Below, piece by piece: positions 25,063 through 34,344 of a DNA stretch of 64,000 nucleotides. Both the position numbers and the translations under genes were made by a program. This DNA is from Acidobacteriota bacterium (GTDB taxonomy: Bacteria > Acidobacteriota > Terriglobia > Acidiferrales > UBA7541). The stretch covers positions 54,683-118,682 of the forward strand of contig JABCYZ010000017.1 in assembly GCA_013289955.1 (NCBI GenBank). Reading direction: 5' to 3'. Below the pieces are notes generated by a model. That model was not told the DNA's origin, made no database searches, and was given only the letters and a program-made list of their open reading frames with translations. The stretch's first letter is position 1, and each line of letters starts with the position of its first letter.

Positions 25063-28000
25063 ATGAACGCCGATACTCCACTGCCAGTCTCTCCGCACCT
25101 TGAATGGGCACATCCGCTCGTCCGCGATTGGTTTGTCAAGCGCTTCGGCACGCCGACCGAGCCGCAAGAACTCGGCTGGCCTGGCATTTTGGCTCGAAAA
25201 ACCACTCTCGTCTCCGCTCCCACCGGTTCGGGCAAGACGCTCGCGGCATTCCTCATCTGCATCGATCGCCTGGTCCGCAAAGCGCTCAACGGGGAATTGG
25301 CAGATCAGACCGAAGTTCTGTATGTATCGCCTCTCAAAGCGCTAAGCAACGACATTCAGAAAAACCTCGAGGTTCCGCTTGGTGAAATCTTGGAGCTTGC
25401 CGGCCAGCGCGGCTTCCTCATGTCAGATATACGGACAGCCGTCCGCACGGGAGACACGCTGGCCCAGGAACGCCGTCGCATGCTGGTCCGTCCGCCGCAC
25501 ATTTTAGTGACGACTCCCGAGTCCCTGTACATCCTCCTGACTGCCGCAAAAAGCCGCGAAGTTCTAAAGACCGTAGAAACGGTAATTGTCGATGAAATCC
25601 ACGCGGTTGCCGACGACAAACGCGGCGCTCACTTGGCGCTTTCTCTCGAACGGCTCGATCATCTGGCCGGAAAACCTCTCACCCGCATTGGTCTCTCCGC
25701 CACGCAAAAGCCCATCGAACTCGTCGCCCATTTCCTCAGCGGCTCAGATCGGCCCGGCCCCGTCATTGCGCAAGTCGGCCATCGCCGTGAACTTGATCTG
25801 GCTATCGAGGTTCCCGGAAGCGAGCTCAGCGCCATCGCATCCAACGAGATGTGGGGCGAAATCTACGATCGTCTCGCGGCACTCGCCACAGAGCACCGTT
25901 CCACGCTTATTTTTGTCAACACCCGCCGCCTCGCCGAGCGCCTGACGCATCATCTCGGCGAGCGCCTGGGACAAGAAGCCGTCGCCACACATCACGGCAG
26001 CTTGTCCCGCAAGCTGCGTCTCGCAGCAGAAAGAAAATTGAAAGCCGGTGAGATTCGCGCGCTGGTGGCGACGGCATCGCTCGAGCTGGGAATCGACATC
26101 GGCAGCGTCGATCTGGTCTGCCAGATCGGTTCTCCCCGCTCTATCGCGGTGGGTTTGCAACGCATCGGTCGAGCAGGCCATTGGCGCGGAGCAGTACCGA
26201 AGGGCCGCCTCTTTGCCACTACCCGCGACGACCTGCTCGAATGCGCCGCACTCGTTCGCGCGATCCGGCAAGGGGACCTGGACAGCATCGCCATTCCCGA
26301 GCAGCCGCTGGATATCCTCGCGCAGCAAATTGTCGCCATGTGCGCCGCGGAGGACTGGAAGGAAGACGACTTATTCCACTCCGTGCGTGGCGCCTATCCT
26401 TATCGCAATCTCTCTCGCGAGGAGTTCGCTGAAATTGTCGAGATGCTCTCTGAAGGCATCGCTTCCGCCCGCGGACGTTACGCCGCCTACCTGCATCGCG
26501 ATCGCGTGCATGGAATGCTGCGCGCCCGCCGCGGTAGCCGCCTGGCGGCCATCACCAGTGGCGGCGCCATTCCCGAGAATTCGCTTTATACCGTGGTGGC
26601 GCAGCCCGAAGCCATTGTTGTCGGCACCGTCGATGAAGATTTCGCCGTCGAGAGTCTTGCAGGCGATATCATGCTTCTAGGAAACACTTCCTGGCGCATT
26701 CGACGGGTGCAGGCGGGAAGCGTATTGGTGGAAGACGCCCAGGGAGCCTCTCCCAACGTGCCATTCTGGCGCGGCGAAGCGCCGGCACGAACCGATGAGC
26801 TGTCCGCGCAAGTCGCCGATTTGCGTGAAAAAATCAGCGGCTTTCTACCGCGAGCCACGCCCCTGAACGGGGGCCCGCAAACGATCAATAGCGCCGGCGC
26901 TGCCCGGAATTGGCTTAAGCTCGAGTGCGGACTCGACGATTCCGGCGCCGAGCAGGCCGTCGAATATATCCTGGCCGGCCGCGCAATGCTGGGGGCCGTT
27001 CCCACACAAACCACCATCGTTGCCGAACGATTCTTTGACGAAAGCGGCGGCATGCAGCTGGTCATCCATGCGCCGTTCGGCGGCCGCATCAACAAGGCAT
27101 GGGGACTCGCCCTGCGCAAACGATTTTGCCGCTCCTTCAATTTCGAGCTGCAAGCCGCCGCCACCGACAACGGTCTAAATATTTCCCTCAGCGAACAGCA
27201 CAGCTTTCCGCTCGCCGATGTCTTTCATTTTCTCCACCCCAACTCCTTGCGTTCCGTTCTCGAGCAAGCAGTGCTCACCTCGCCGCTATTCACAACGCGC
27301 TGGCGCTGGGACGCCGGTCGCGCCCTCGCTCTTCTGCGTTTTCGCGGCGGCAAGAAAGTTCCCCCATCGATCCAGCGCATGCGCGCCGACGACTTGCTCG
27401 CCGCCGTGTTTCCGGAAGCGCAGGCTTGTCAGGAAAATATCGAAGGCGACATCCCCATTTCCAAGCATCCGCTCATACGCGAAGTGATGAAAGACGTCCT
27501 CACCGAAGCGATGGACATCGACGGTCTTGAGCGCGTCTTGCACGGTATCGCTGGAGGAAGCATTACCTGCCTCGCGGTCGAAACGCCCCAGCCGTCGCAG
27601 TTTTCTCACGAAATCCTGAACGCCAATCCTTACGCCTATCTGGACGATGCTCCGCTTGAAGAGCGCCGCGCTCGCGCCGTCGAGATGCGTCGCGTACTTC
27701 CCGGGGCCGTCCTCGGCGAGATCGGACGCCTCGACCCGGCGGCCATCCAGGAAGTTTCTGACGACGCCTGGCCCGACGTGCGTGACGCGGAAGAACTCCA
27801 TGACGCACTGCTCACTCTGATCGCGCTTCCGTCTTCTTCGCAGGCGGAAGCCCTCTCTGGCAGCCCACTGAGCGCCAGATTGCGGGGATCTCTCAGCACA
27901 TGGAATATTTTTCTAGATCCATTGGTTCACGCCCATCGAGTCTCGCTCTCTGAAGTCGGCAGCCGGACGTTTTGGGTCGCCGCCGAACGCATGAGCCTGT

Positions 28001-29394
28001 TCGCCCAGATCTTTCCGGCGGCTGAATTTGAGTCGCCTCTGCCCAATTTCCATTCCGCAGTCTGCTCGCGCGAAGACGCTCTTCTTTCTCTCGTCACCGG
28101 CTGGATCGCGCACTCCGGCCCGGTCACTGCAAATCAACTCGCCAGCCTGCTGGCTCTCCCCGCCCGGGACATGGAAAAGTCTCTGCTCCGTCTCGAGTCG
28201 AGCGGCGTCATTCTGCGCGGAAAGTTCACGGATCCAGCCGCAGACGAAACGGAATGGTGCGAACGCCGTTTGCTGGCCCGCATTCATCGCCTTACGCTCG
28301 GCCAGCTCCGCAAGCAAATTCAGTCCGTCACGAGCGCCCAATTCATGAACTGGCTGCTTCGCTGGCAGCATGTCGCCCCAAGCGCCCAACTTCTCGGCGA
28401 GCCCGGCACCCTCGAGGCCCTCCGTCAGTTGCAAGGCTTTGAAGCTCCTGCGAATTCCTGGGAGCGCCAAATCCTGAAACGCCGCATCGCTGATTTCGAT
28501 CCTGCGATTCTCGATCAGCTCTGCCTCACCGGTGCCGTAGGCTGGGGCCGCCTTTCTCCGCATCCCGCCACGCTCGAAGGGCTCCCTGCCACAGAGGCGA
28601 AACGACGCGTCATTCCCACAAGCGTTGCTCCCATAACTTTCTTTATGCGCGAAGATTCCGAGTGGATGATGCCGCGCCGCGAGACCGGCGAAGCCGAAGT
28701 CACTGGCCTCAGCTCCGATGCCGCCACGGTTCTCGAATTCTTGCGACAGCGAGGCGCTTTCTTTTTCGCGGACATCGTGCGTGGCACCGGCAAATTGAAA
28801 TCAGAAGTGGAGGGCGCACTCTGGGAGCTCGTCGCCGCTGGCCTTCTTACCGCCGACGGATTCGATAATCTCCGCGCACTCATCGACCCCAAGCGCCGGT
28901 CGGGCCAGGGCGCCGGACGCGCTTCGCGGCCACGTCACAGCGCTGGACGTTGGTCGCTGCTCTTCTCGGGCGAAGCCCACGATCGTACACGCGCGGTTGA
29001 GTCCACGTGCTGGATGCTTCTTCGCCGTTACGGCATCGTTTTCCGCGAACTTCTCACACGCGAAACCAATCTCCCCAAGTGGCGCGAGTTGCTCATCACG
29101 TTCCGCCGCCTTGAAGATCGGGGCGAAATTCGGGGCGGTCGTTTCGTGAGCGGCTTTCTGGGAGAGCAATTTGCTCTCAGCGTGGCCGTCGATTCTTTGC
29201 GCGCCCAGCGCAATCAGCAACCCACCGGAGAACTTGTTACCATCTCCGCGGCCGACCCACTAAATCTGGTTGGCATCCTTGTTCCTGGCGAACGCGTCGC
29301 CGCGAATTCCGGAAAGGTTGTCGCATTTCGGGACGGTGTCGCCCTAGAACCTCCTGAACATTCGGGGGTCATTCCTATGCCCCTTGCGCGTTGA
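25063..29394 (+). CDS. lhr: Lhr-type ATP-dependent helicase
   Basis: A 1443-residue superfamily 2 helicase. Domain order: RecA1 with Walker A APTGSGKT (52-59), the GG/TPESLY segment and DEIH box (177-180), then SAT motif III in IGLSATQK. RecA2 follows with LIFVNTRRLAERL and GLQRIGRAGHW (motif VI). The winged helix and Lhr core reach about residue 870, and a long Lhr C-terminal region extends to the end, as in full-length bacterial Lhr (E. coli Lhr is about 1540). Its role in DNA repair is known only in part. A TATAAT lies at 25044-25049, but no matching -35 box was found. ATG 25063 is the natural start. Confidence 0.93.
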   Translation: MNADTPLPVSPHLEWAHPLVRDWFVKRFGTPTEPQELGWPGILARKTTLVSAPTGSGKTLAAFLICIDRLVRKALNGELADQTEVLYVSPLKALSNDIQKNLEVPLGEILELAGQRGFLMSDIRTAVRTGDTLAQERRRMLVRPPHILVTTPESLYILLTAAKSREVLKTVETVIVDEIHAVADDKRGAHLALSLERLDHLAGKPLTRIGLSATQKPIELVAHFLSGSDRPGPVIAQVGHRRELDLAIEVPGSELSAIASNEMWGEIYDRLAALATEHRSTLIFVNTRRLAERLTHHLGERLGQEAVATHHGSLSRKLRLAAERKLKAGEIRALVATASLELGIDIGSVDLVCQIGSPRSIAVGLQRIGRAGHWRGAVPKGRLFATTRDDLLECAALVRAIRQGDLDSIAIPEQPLDILAQQIVAMCAAEDWKEDDLFHSVRGAYPYRNLSREEFAEIVEMLSEGIASARGRYAAYLHRDRVHGMLRARRGSRLAAITSGGAIPENSLYTVVAQPEAIVVGTVDEDFAVESLAGDIMLLGNTSWRIRRVQAGSVLVEDAQGASPNVPFWRGEAPARTDELSAQVADLREKISGFLPRATPLNGGPQTINSAGAARNWLKLECGLDDSGAEQAVEYILAGRAMLGAVPTQTTIVAERFFDESGGMQLVIHAPFGGRINKAWGLALRKRFCRSFNFELQAAATDNGLNISLSEQHSFPLADVFHFLHPNSLRSVLEQAVLTSPLFTTRWRWDAGRALALLRFRGGKKVPPSIQRMRADDLLAAVFPEAQACQENIEGDIPISKHPLIREVMKDVLTEAMDIDGLERVLHGIAGGSITCLAVETPQPSQFSHEILNANPYAYLDDAPLEERRARAVEMRRVLPGAVLGEIGRLDPAAIQEVSDDAWPDVRDAEELHDALLTLIALPSSSQAEALSGSPLSARLRGSLSTWNIFLDPLVHAHRVSLSEVGSRTFWVAAERMSLFAQIFPAAEFESPLPNFHSAVCSREDALLSLVTGWIAHSGPVTANQLASLLALPARDMEKSLLRLESSGVILRGKFTDPAADETEWCERRLLARIHRLTLGQLRKQIQSVTSAQFMNWLLRWQHVAPSAQLLGEPGTLEALRQLQGFEAPANSWERQILKRRIADFDPAILDQLCLTGAVGWGRLSPHPATLEGLPATEAKRRVIPTSVAPITFFMREDSEWMMPRRETGEAEVTGLSSDAATVLEFLRQRGAFFFADIVRGTGKLKSEVEGALWELVAAGLLTADGFDNLRALIDPKRRSGQGAGRASRPRHSAGRWSLLFSGEAHDRTRAVESTCWMLLRRYGIVFRELLTRETNLPKWRELLITFRRLEDRGEIRGGRFVSGFLGEQFALSVAVDSLRAQRNQQPTGELVTISAADPLNLVGILVPGERVAANSGKVVAFRDGVALEPPEHSGVIPMPLAR

Positions 29395-29591
29395 GTCTTG
29401 GGTGCGTTTCTTTCCTCTTCTCGAATCCGAGCGTCCGGTGCGTGCGGTCCGAATCCTTACCGGCGGAAAGAAAAAGCAGGAATTCGGGTTGACTCAGCCT
29501 TGCTCAGAAGGCACGATTTACTTGCTGAGCCAATCCCTCGACTCCCTAGCCCGGGTTGGATGCATATCCAATTTCTAGCTGGCGGATGACT

Positions 29592-30575
29592 ATGAACAAG
29601 AAAACTCTCCTCTTCTTTTCTCTCTTGTGTTTCTGTCTTCAGCTTCCGGTCTCGGCACTTGCTCAGTGCAAGGATCATCTCTGCCAGAATCTTCAGAACC
29701 TTCTCTTCGCCGCGGTCACCGACTTCAGAGAATTTCGCACCAACGCTTCGCCAGGACCCGACCTCTCCGTCGCCGGAACGAGAATCCCCTGTCAGATGAC
29801 GGCCTGGGCAAACAATGTGCCGATGTACATCTGTTACGCCCAGATTTCTTACATGAGCGCGGAAACCTGGTATGCCAACATGGTCGAATCTGTGCGGATT
29901 CTCCAGCCCACCTGGCACCTTAAAATTGACTCGCCCGTTGCCGACCATTTTGTCGACGCGGGCCCTCCGGATTGCGAAGTTCCGGCCACCGAGGGACCGT
30001 ACCTCGGTCATTGTCCGCTGCATCTGCAAATCACCAAGCAAACCGACGGAACGGCCAAGGTCTATTTGTGGATGAGTTCGCTCTCGTCCCCCTATCTGGT
30101 CAATCGTCCGCCTGGCCCTCCTCTGAAAGCAGCTCCAGCCCCCATCGCTGGCGGGTGCGATGATTTTTGCCAAGGGCTCAAGAAAGTCTTTGAAGCCCGC
30201 ACGAGCGCTTTTGAACAGCTCCGGGCAGCCAAAGCCACCGGCGGAGTTTCGGACGCCACCATCAAACTAGGAGGCGCTGCGGAGTGCGACGTCAATGTGA
30301 CCCCCAAGCTTCATTCCAGTGAGCTGGGGGCGCAATATGTCTGTTATTGGCTTGAAGCTTCCGCTCCCGCCGCGGACACGAGATTCCGCGATCTTGTCGC
30401 TCGCCTCCAAGTCTTGGAGCCCTCAAACTGGTCCATCCGGGAGGATGATCAATCGGAGGAACTCGCCGGCGCGAAGGTCAAGGCATGGTGCGCCGTCGCC
30501 CCCGACGCCAAACAGGAAATGTGCGTGTACCTTTCGGGCGAATCCGTAGGCATGCACATAAAGTCTTGGAATTAA
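29592..30575 (+). CDS. exported protein with two homologous cysteine-containing repeats
   Basis: A 327-residue protein with a Sec signal peptide (NKKTLLFFSLLCFCLQLPVSALAQ). The mature part is two copies of one domain. Copy 1 starts C-K-D-H-L-C-Q-N-L, copy 2 C-D-D-F-C-Q-G-L. Both then have F...R...A, a Cys before a YICY/YVCY strand (MYICYAQIS, QYVCYWLEAS), RILQPTWHLKID versus LQVLEPSNWSIRED, and a Cys-containing final strand followed by a hydrophobic VYLW/VYLS strand. The paired cysteines suggest disulfides in the periplasm. I do not recognise the family. ATG 29592 starts the signal peptide; ATG 29586 is an alternative. Confidence 0.8.
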   Translation: MNKKTLLFFSLLCFCLQLPVSALAQCKDHLCQNLQNLLFAAVTDFREFRTNASPGPDLSVAGTRIPCQMTAWANNVPMYICYAQISYMSAETWYANMVESVRILQPTWHLKIDSPVADHFVDAGPPDCEVPATEGPYLGHCPLHLQITKQTDGTAKVYLWMSSLSSPYLVNRPPGPPLKAAPAPIAGGCDDFCQGLKKVFEARTSAFEQLRAAKATGGVSDATIKLGGAAECDVNVTPKLHSSELGAQYVCYWLEASAPAADTRFRDLVARLQVLEPSNWSIREDDQSEELAGAKVKAWCAVAPDAKQEMCVYLSGESVGMHIKSWN

Positions 30576-30640
30576 ACCTCCGTTCAAACACGTGAACCCC
30601 CCGCCGATCGCCAGGGCGCGAGCAGCGGCCAAGTCTCCAG

Positions 30641-31552
30641 CTAAGCCGATTTCGCCAGTTTGCCCAACGCCCGCATCTTGGCGTCATCCACCTTCAACGC
30701 TGCTGTCGCCACGTTTTCTTCCAGGTGATTCACGCGAGAGGTCCCCGGTATCGGCAGCATCACCGGTGAGCGCCACAAGAGCCACCCGAGCGCCAGCTGC
30801 GAAGTCGTAACCATCATCTCCGCCGCCATACTCCTAAGCTCGCCGCCTGGGGCCGCCAACTCGCCAGCCCCCAGCGGAAACCAGGGAATGAATCCAATGC
30901 GCTCGCGTTCGCAATACTCCAAAACGTCTTCGGCGGCCCGGTCCGCCAGGCTGTAACGATTCTGCACGGAGACGATCGGCACGATGGCTCTCGCATGCTT
31001 GATCTGTGCCACCGTGACCTCGGAGAGACCGATGTGCCTGATTTTGCCCTGGGTCTGCAAATCCTTCAGCGTTCCGAGCTGATCTTCCGCCGGATACGCC
31101 GGATCGATCCGGTGCAGTTGATACAAATCCATCCGTTCGAGTTTCAACCGCTTGAGGCTTCCATCGCAGGCGCTGCGCAAATGTTCCGGTCGCCCGTTCA
31201 TTGTCCACCTGTCCGGCCCCGAACGGTCAAATCCAGCCTTCGTTGCGATCACGAGTCCTGCCGGATAAGGATAGAGCGCTTCGGCAATCAGCTCCTCGCT
31301 CACGTGCGGCCCATACGAATCGGCCGTGTCGATAAAATTGATTCCTAGTTCGACCGCCCGCCGAAGCACGCGAATCGCCTCGTCGTGGTCCGGCGGGGGG
31401 CCCCACACCCCTTTGCCGGTGATGCGCATCGCGCCAAATCCGAGACGCCAGACCGGCAGGTCGCCGCCAATCCGGAACGATCCGCTTTCGGCCGCTGGCA
31501 AATCCTCGCCAAAGTGTGCTTTACCGGCTTTTGCCTCCGTTTTCTCGCCCAT
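30641..31552 (-). CDS. aldo/keto reductase
   Basis: NADPH-dependent oxidoreductase of 303 residues. The AKR tetrad can be placed: Asp in NFIDTADSYG with Tyr four residues on, Lys in VIATKAGF, His in LYQLHRID. The C-terminal barrel segment IPGTSRVNHLEENVAT is the usual cofactor-phosphate site. Sequence resembles YeaE/IolS-type AKRs; the substrate is unknown. It is on the same strand as the ROK kinase and MFS genes, but 385 bases away, so co-transcription is uncertain. Confidence 0.93.
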   Translation of the reverse strand: MGEKTEAKAGKAHFGEDLPAAESGSFRIGGDLPVWRLGFGAMRITGKGVWGPPPDHDEAIRVLRRAVELGINFIDTADSYGPHVSEELIAEALYPYPAGLVIATKAGFDRSGPDRWTMNGRPEHLRSACDGSLKRLKLERMDLYQLHRIDPAYPAEDQLGTLKDLQTQGKIRHIGLSEVTVAQIKHARAIVPIVSVQNRYSLADRAAEDVLEYCERERIGFIPWFPLGAGELAAPGGELRSMAAEMMVTTSQLALGWLLWRSPVMLPIPGTSRVNHLEENVATAALKVDDAKMRALGKLAKSA

Positions 31553-31937
31553 GGTCTTATCCCCCTATTGGTGTTTCCTCGGATTTGTCCGCATGTCCGT
31601 TCGATGCGCGCGTCAGGAAAATAGGGACGAACCTGCCGTGAGGGGAGAAGCTTAGGGATCTCTGAAACAAGGGGCTCTGCGGGAGATGTTTACTGGCTGT
31701 GGAAAAAAAAGGAACGGATTGGGCTTCGGGTAGGACAGGCCTCGGGGCAAGGTGGTGACTCCTCTCTCCTCCGGAGCTTCAAGGCAAAAAGGCAAGAGAG
31801 CAGCACTGATCGTGCCGGATGAAATGATGCGTGGACTTTTCCGGGGGGGTTCGAGAACAGGGAACCGATTTGCGCGGAAGCGGGTGAATAACCGGCCGCA
31901 AGGAATGGGGGAAATGAGGCCCGACGCGGTGGGTCGT
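31553..31937. other. intergenic stretch, no gene recognised
   Basis: About 385 bases between the end of the ROK gene and the start of the aldo/keto reductase gene. No gene, terminator or RNA was recognised. Confidence 0.5.
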
Positions 31938-32939
31938 CTAGGCGCGGCAGAGCGCGGCGGCGCCGGCGATTCCGGCATCCGCTCCATATTTGGCCAGCAC
32001 CATCGGCATTTCCGTGCATCGCTGGTTCTCGCACCACTTCGGCAGCTGCTCCCGGATCCGTGCGAAAAACTCGCTCATGAGCGGCGCGAGCCCGCCACCG
32101 AGAATAAACACGTCCGGCTCCAGAAGGTCGACGATGTTTCCGGCCCAAATCGCGAGAAAATCCGCCGTTTCTCCGAGGACGTCGGCCGCAAGCTGGTCGC
32201 CTTGGCGAAACGCCTCCGCAACCATTTCGGCATTCACGGCATTAAGATCCCCGCCGGCCAGAGCAAGCATCTTGGATTCGCTGCGAGGCGACTCAACTGG
32301 AGTTGATCCGGCCTGACGTAAGGTCACAAGTCCCGCCCGGGCCCTCCTCGCGATTGCCGGACCGGAGCACAACGCCTCGATGCACCCGCGCTTCCCGCAG
32401 CCGCATGGCGGTCCTTTGTAGTCGATCGTCACGTGACCACCTTCGGCAGCGCTTCCGGTGCGGCCATGGTAAATTCGGCCATCGAAAATAATCCCCGCTC
32501 CGATCCCCGTGCCAAGCGTGGCGTAAAATACGTTTCGATAACCAACGCCCGCGCCCCAAAGGGCTTCGGCCAGAGCCGCCGCATTTCCATCGTTGTCCAG
32601 GCGCGTGGGGATTCCCGTGGCGCGCTCGACTTCGGCCGCAAGCGGAAAATTCCGCCAGCAAGGCACATTGGGTGGATTCAGGATCACTCCGGTCACAGGA
32701 TCGAGCGGCCCCGGCGCGCAGATGCCGATCCCCGTCAAACTGGACTGCGCCTCCGGTCGTGCGGAAAAAACGCGCTCGATGGCCGATTGCACTGCGCTGA
32801 CTCCCTCGGCAGCGCTGCCGCGCGCGGCCATCGCCACACGCGTATGAAAAAGTATCTGGCCCTGAGAATCCACCAGGCCTGCGGCCACTTTCGTTCCGCC
32901 GATGTCCACCCCAAGCGCGATTGTCGGAGTTGCGTCCAA
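31938..32939 (-). CDS. ROK-family sugar kinase (glucokinase-like)
   Basis: Phosphorylates a hexose with ATP in the cytosol. The 333-residue protein has ROK features: phosphate loop LGVDIGGTKVAAGLVD, sugar-binding segment RLDNDGNAAALAEALWG (catalytic Asp in the NDGN), TGIGAGIIFDGRIYHG, HVT(I)DYKGPPCGCGKRGCIEAL with the three Cys and His of the ROK zinc site, and ILGGGLAPL. Lies 29 bases downstream of the MFS sugar porter on the same strand, which suggests uptake followed by phosphorylation. Glucose or N-acetylglucosamine are the usual substrates; which one is not decided by the sequence. Confidence 0.93.
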   Translation of the reverse strand: MDATPTIALGVDIGGTKVAAGLVDSQGQILFHTRVAMAARGSAAEGVSAVQSAIERVFSARPEAQSSLTGIGICAPGPLDPVTGVILNPPNVPCWRNFPLAAEVERATGIPTRLDNDGNAAALAEALWGAGVGYRNVFYATLGTGIGAGIIFDGRIYHGRTGSAAEGGHVTIDYKGPPCGCGKRGCIEALCSGPAIARRARAGLVTLRQAGSTPVESPRSESKMLALAGGDLNAVNAEMVAEAFRQGDQLAADVLGETADFLAIWAGNIVDLLEPDVFILGGGLAPLMSEFFARIREQLPKWCENQRCTEMPMVLAKYGADAGIAGAAALCRA

Positions 32940-32968
32940 GATCGGTTCCTAAGCTCTGAAAAGGCAAG

Positions 32969-34291
32969 TCACTCGATGCCCAAGCGCTGCTGCATCTCTT
33001 CGAGCGAATATCCCTTGGTTTCCGGATAGAAGAACAACACAACGAAGAACTGCACCACCATCATCGCCCCGAAAAACACAAAAGGATATGCGCCGGAAGA
33101 CTTTGCAAGTTGCGGGAATGTATAAGCGATGATGGCGTTCATGATCCAGTGCGAAGAGCTGCCCACGCTTTGTCCTTTTGCCCGCACGCGATTGGGAAAG
33201 ACTTCGCTGATGTACACCCAAATCACCGCGCCCTGGGAAATCGCAAAGAAGGCGATGTACACGACCAGGAACACAAGAAGGTAGCTCTGGTGGCTCTCCG
33301 CAAAGAACACCCAGGAAACACCGAAGAGGCACGCCGCAGTTCCGACGGACCCGATCAATAAAAGTGTCTTGCGCCCCAGCTTGTCGATGACAGACATGCC
33401 GAGCAGTGTCGCGGCCAGATTCATTCCGCCAACAGCCACGGCCTGCAAATCGCCGGACATTTTGCTGTACCCGGCGGCGGCGAAAATGTCATTCAGATAA
33501 TAGAGTATGGCGTTGATGCCGGAGAGCTGATTGAACATGCCGATAGTGATGGCAAGAAACAAAGGCACGCGGTACTTCCAGGAAAAAAGCGGCTCGGAGG
33601 TTCCAAACCGCTCGAGATGGACCGAGTCGATGATTTCTCTCAGCTCGCCGTCCGGATTTTCCGCGCCCATGCTTTGCAGCACGGAACGAGCTTCTTCCAC
33701 GCGTTTTTGTGTCACCAGCCATCGCGAGCTGGGCGGAATGCCAAAAAGCAGCCCAAGGAACAGAAACGCCGGAACCGCAGCAATGCCCAGCTGCCAGCGC
33801 CATTCCGCGGCCCCAAGTCCAATACGGCCGATAAGGTAGTTGGAGAGATAGGCCAGCAGGATACCTATCACGATATTTATTTGGAACGTGCCAACGAGCC
33901 GGCCGCGCGTTTTTGCAGGCGCCAGTTCCGCGATATAGACCGGGCCGAGCACCGACGAGCCGCCGATGCCGAGACCTCCGATAAAGCGAGCCACGAGAAG
34001 CGCCTGCCAGCTCCAGGCGAAGGCGCAACCCAACGCCGAAATCACGTAGAAGGCAGCAAGAACCCGCAAAGTTTCGCGGCCGCCCCACTTTTGTCCGGGA
34101 ATGCCAGCGGTCATGGCACCGATAATGGTGCCGATAAGCGCCATGGCCACGGTGATCCCCAAAGCTTTTGGCGACAAGCCGTAGGCAATCGTCAGCGAAT
34201 GAGTGGTGCCAGCGATGACGGCGGTATCGAACCCAAACAACAAGCCGCCCAGCGCGCCGACGGCGGTGGCTTTGGCGAGACTAGCGTTCAT
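32969..34291 (-). CDS. MFS sugar porter
   Basis: A 440-residue, 12-helix transporter of the sugar porter family (XylE/GLUT type), probably proton-coupled. Visible motifs: GGLLFGFDTAVIAG in helix 1, GGRETLRVLAAF as the helix 2-3 loop, FIGGLGIGGSSVLGPVYIAELAPAKTRGRLV (R-G-x after PAKTRGR), QLSGINAILYYLNDIF in helix 7, DKLGRKTLLLIG, EVFPNRVRAKGQS and the C-terminal PETKGYSLEEM. ATG 34291 begins the first helix; the frame runs further upstream and overlaps the M18 gene. Transcribed with the ROK kinase downstream. Confidence 0.94.
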   Translation of the reverse strand: MNASLAKATAVGALGGLLFGFDTAVIAGTTHSLTIAYGLSPKALGITVAMALIGTIIGAMTAGIPGQKWGGRETLRVLAAFYVISALGCAFAWSWQALLVARFIGGLGIGGSSVLGPVYIAELAPAKTRGRLVGTFQINIVIGILLAYLSNYLIGRIGLGAAEWRWQLGIAAVPAFLFLGLLFGIPPSSRWLVTQKRVEEARSVLQSMGAENPDGELREIIDSVHLERFGTSEPLFSWKYRVPLFLAITIGMFNQLSGINAILYYLNDIFAAAGYSKMSGDLQAVAVGGMNLAATLLGMSVIDKLGRKTLLLIGSVGTAACLFGVSWVFFAESHQSYLLVFLVVYIAFFAISQGAVIWVYISEVFPNRVRAKGQSVGSSSHWIMNAIIAYTFPQLAKSSGAYPFVFFGAMMVVQFFVVLFFYPETKGYSLEEMQQRLGIE

Positions 34292-34344
34292 CGCGTAGGT
34301 CCGGTTCGGGAGAAGTTCATCTAGGTTTCCCTCGACAGCCTTTG

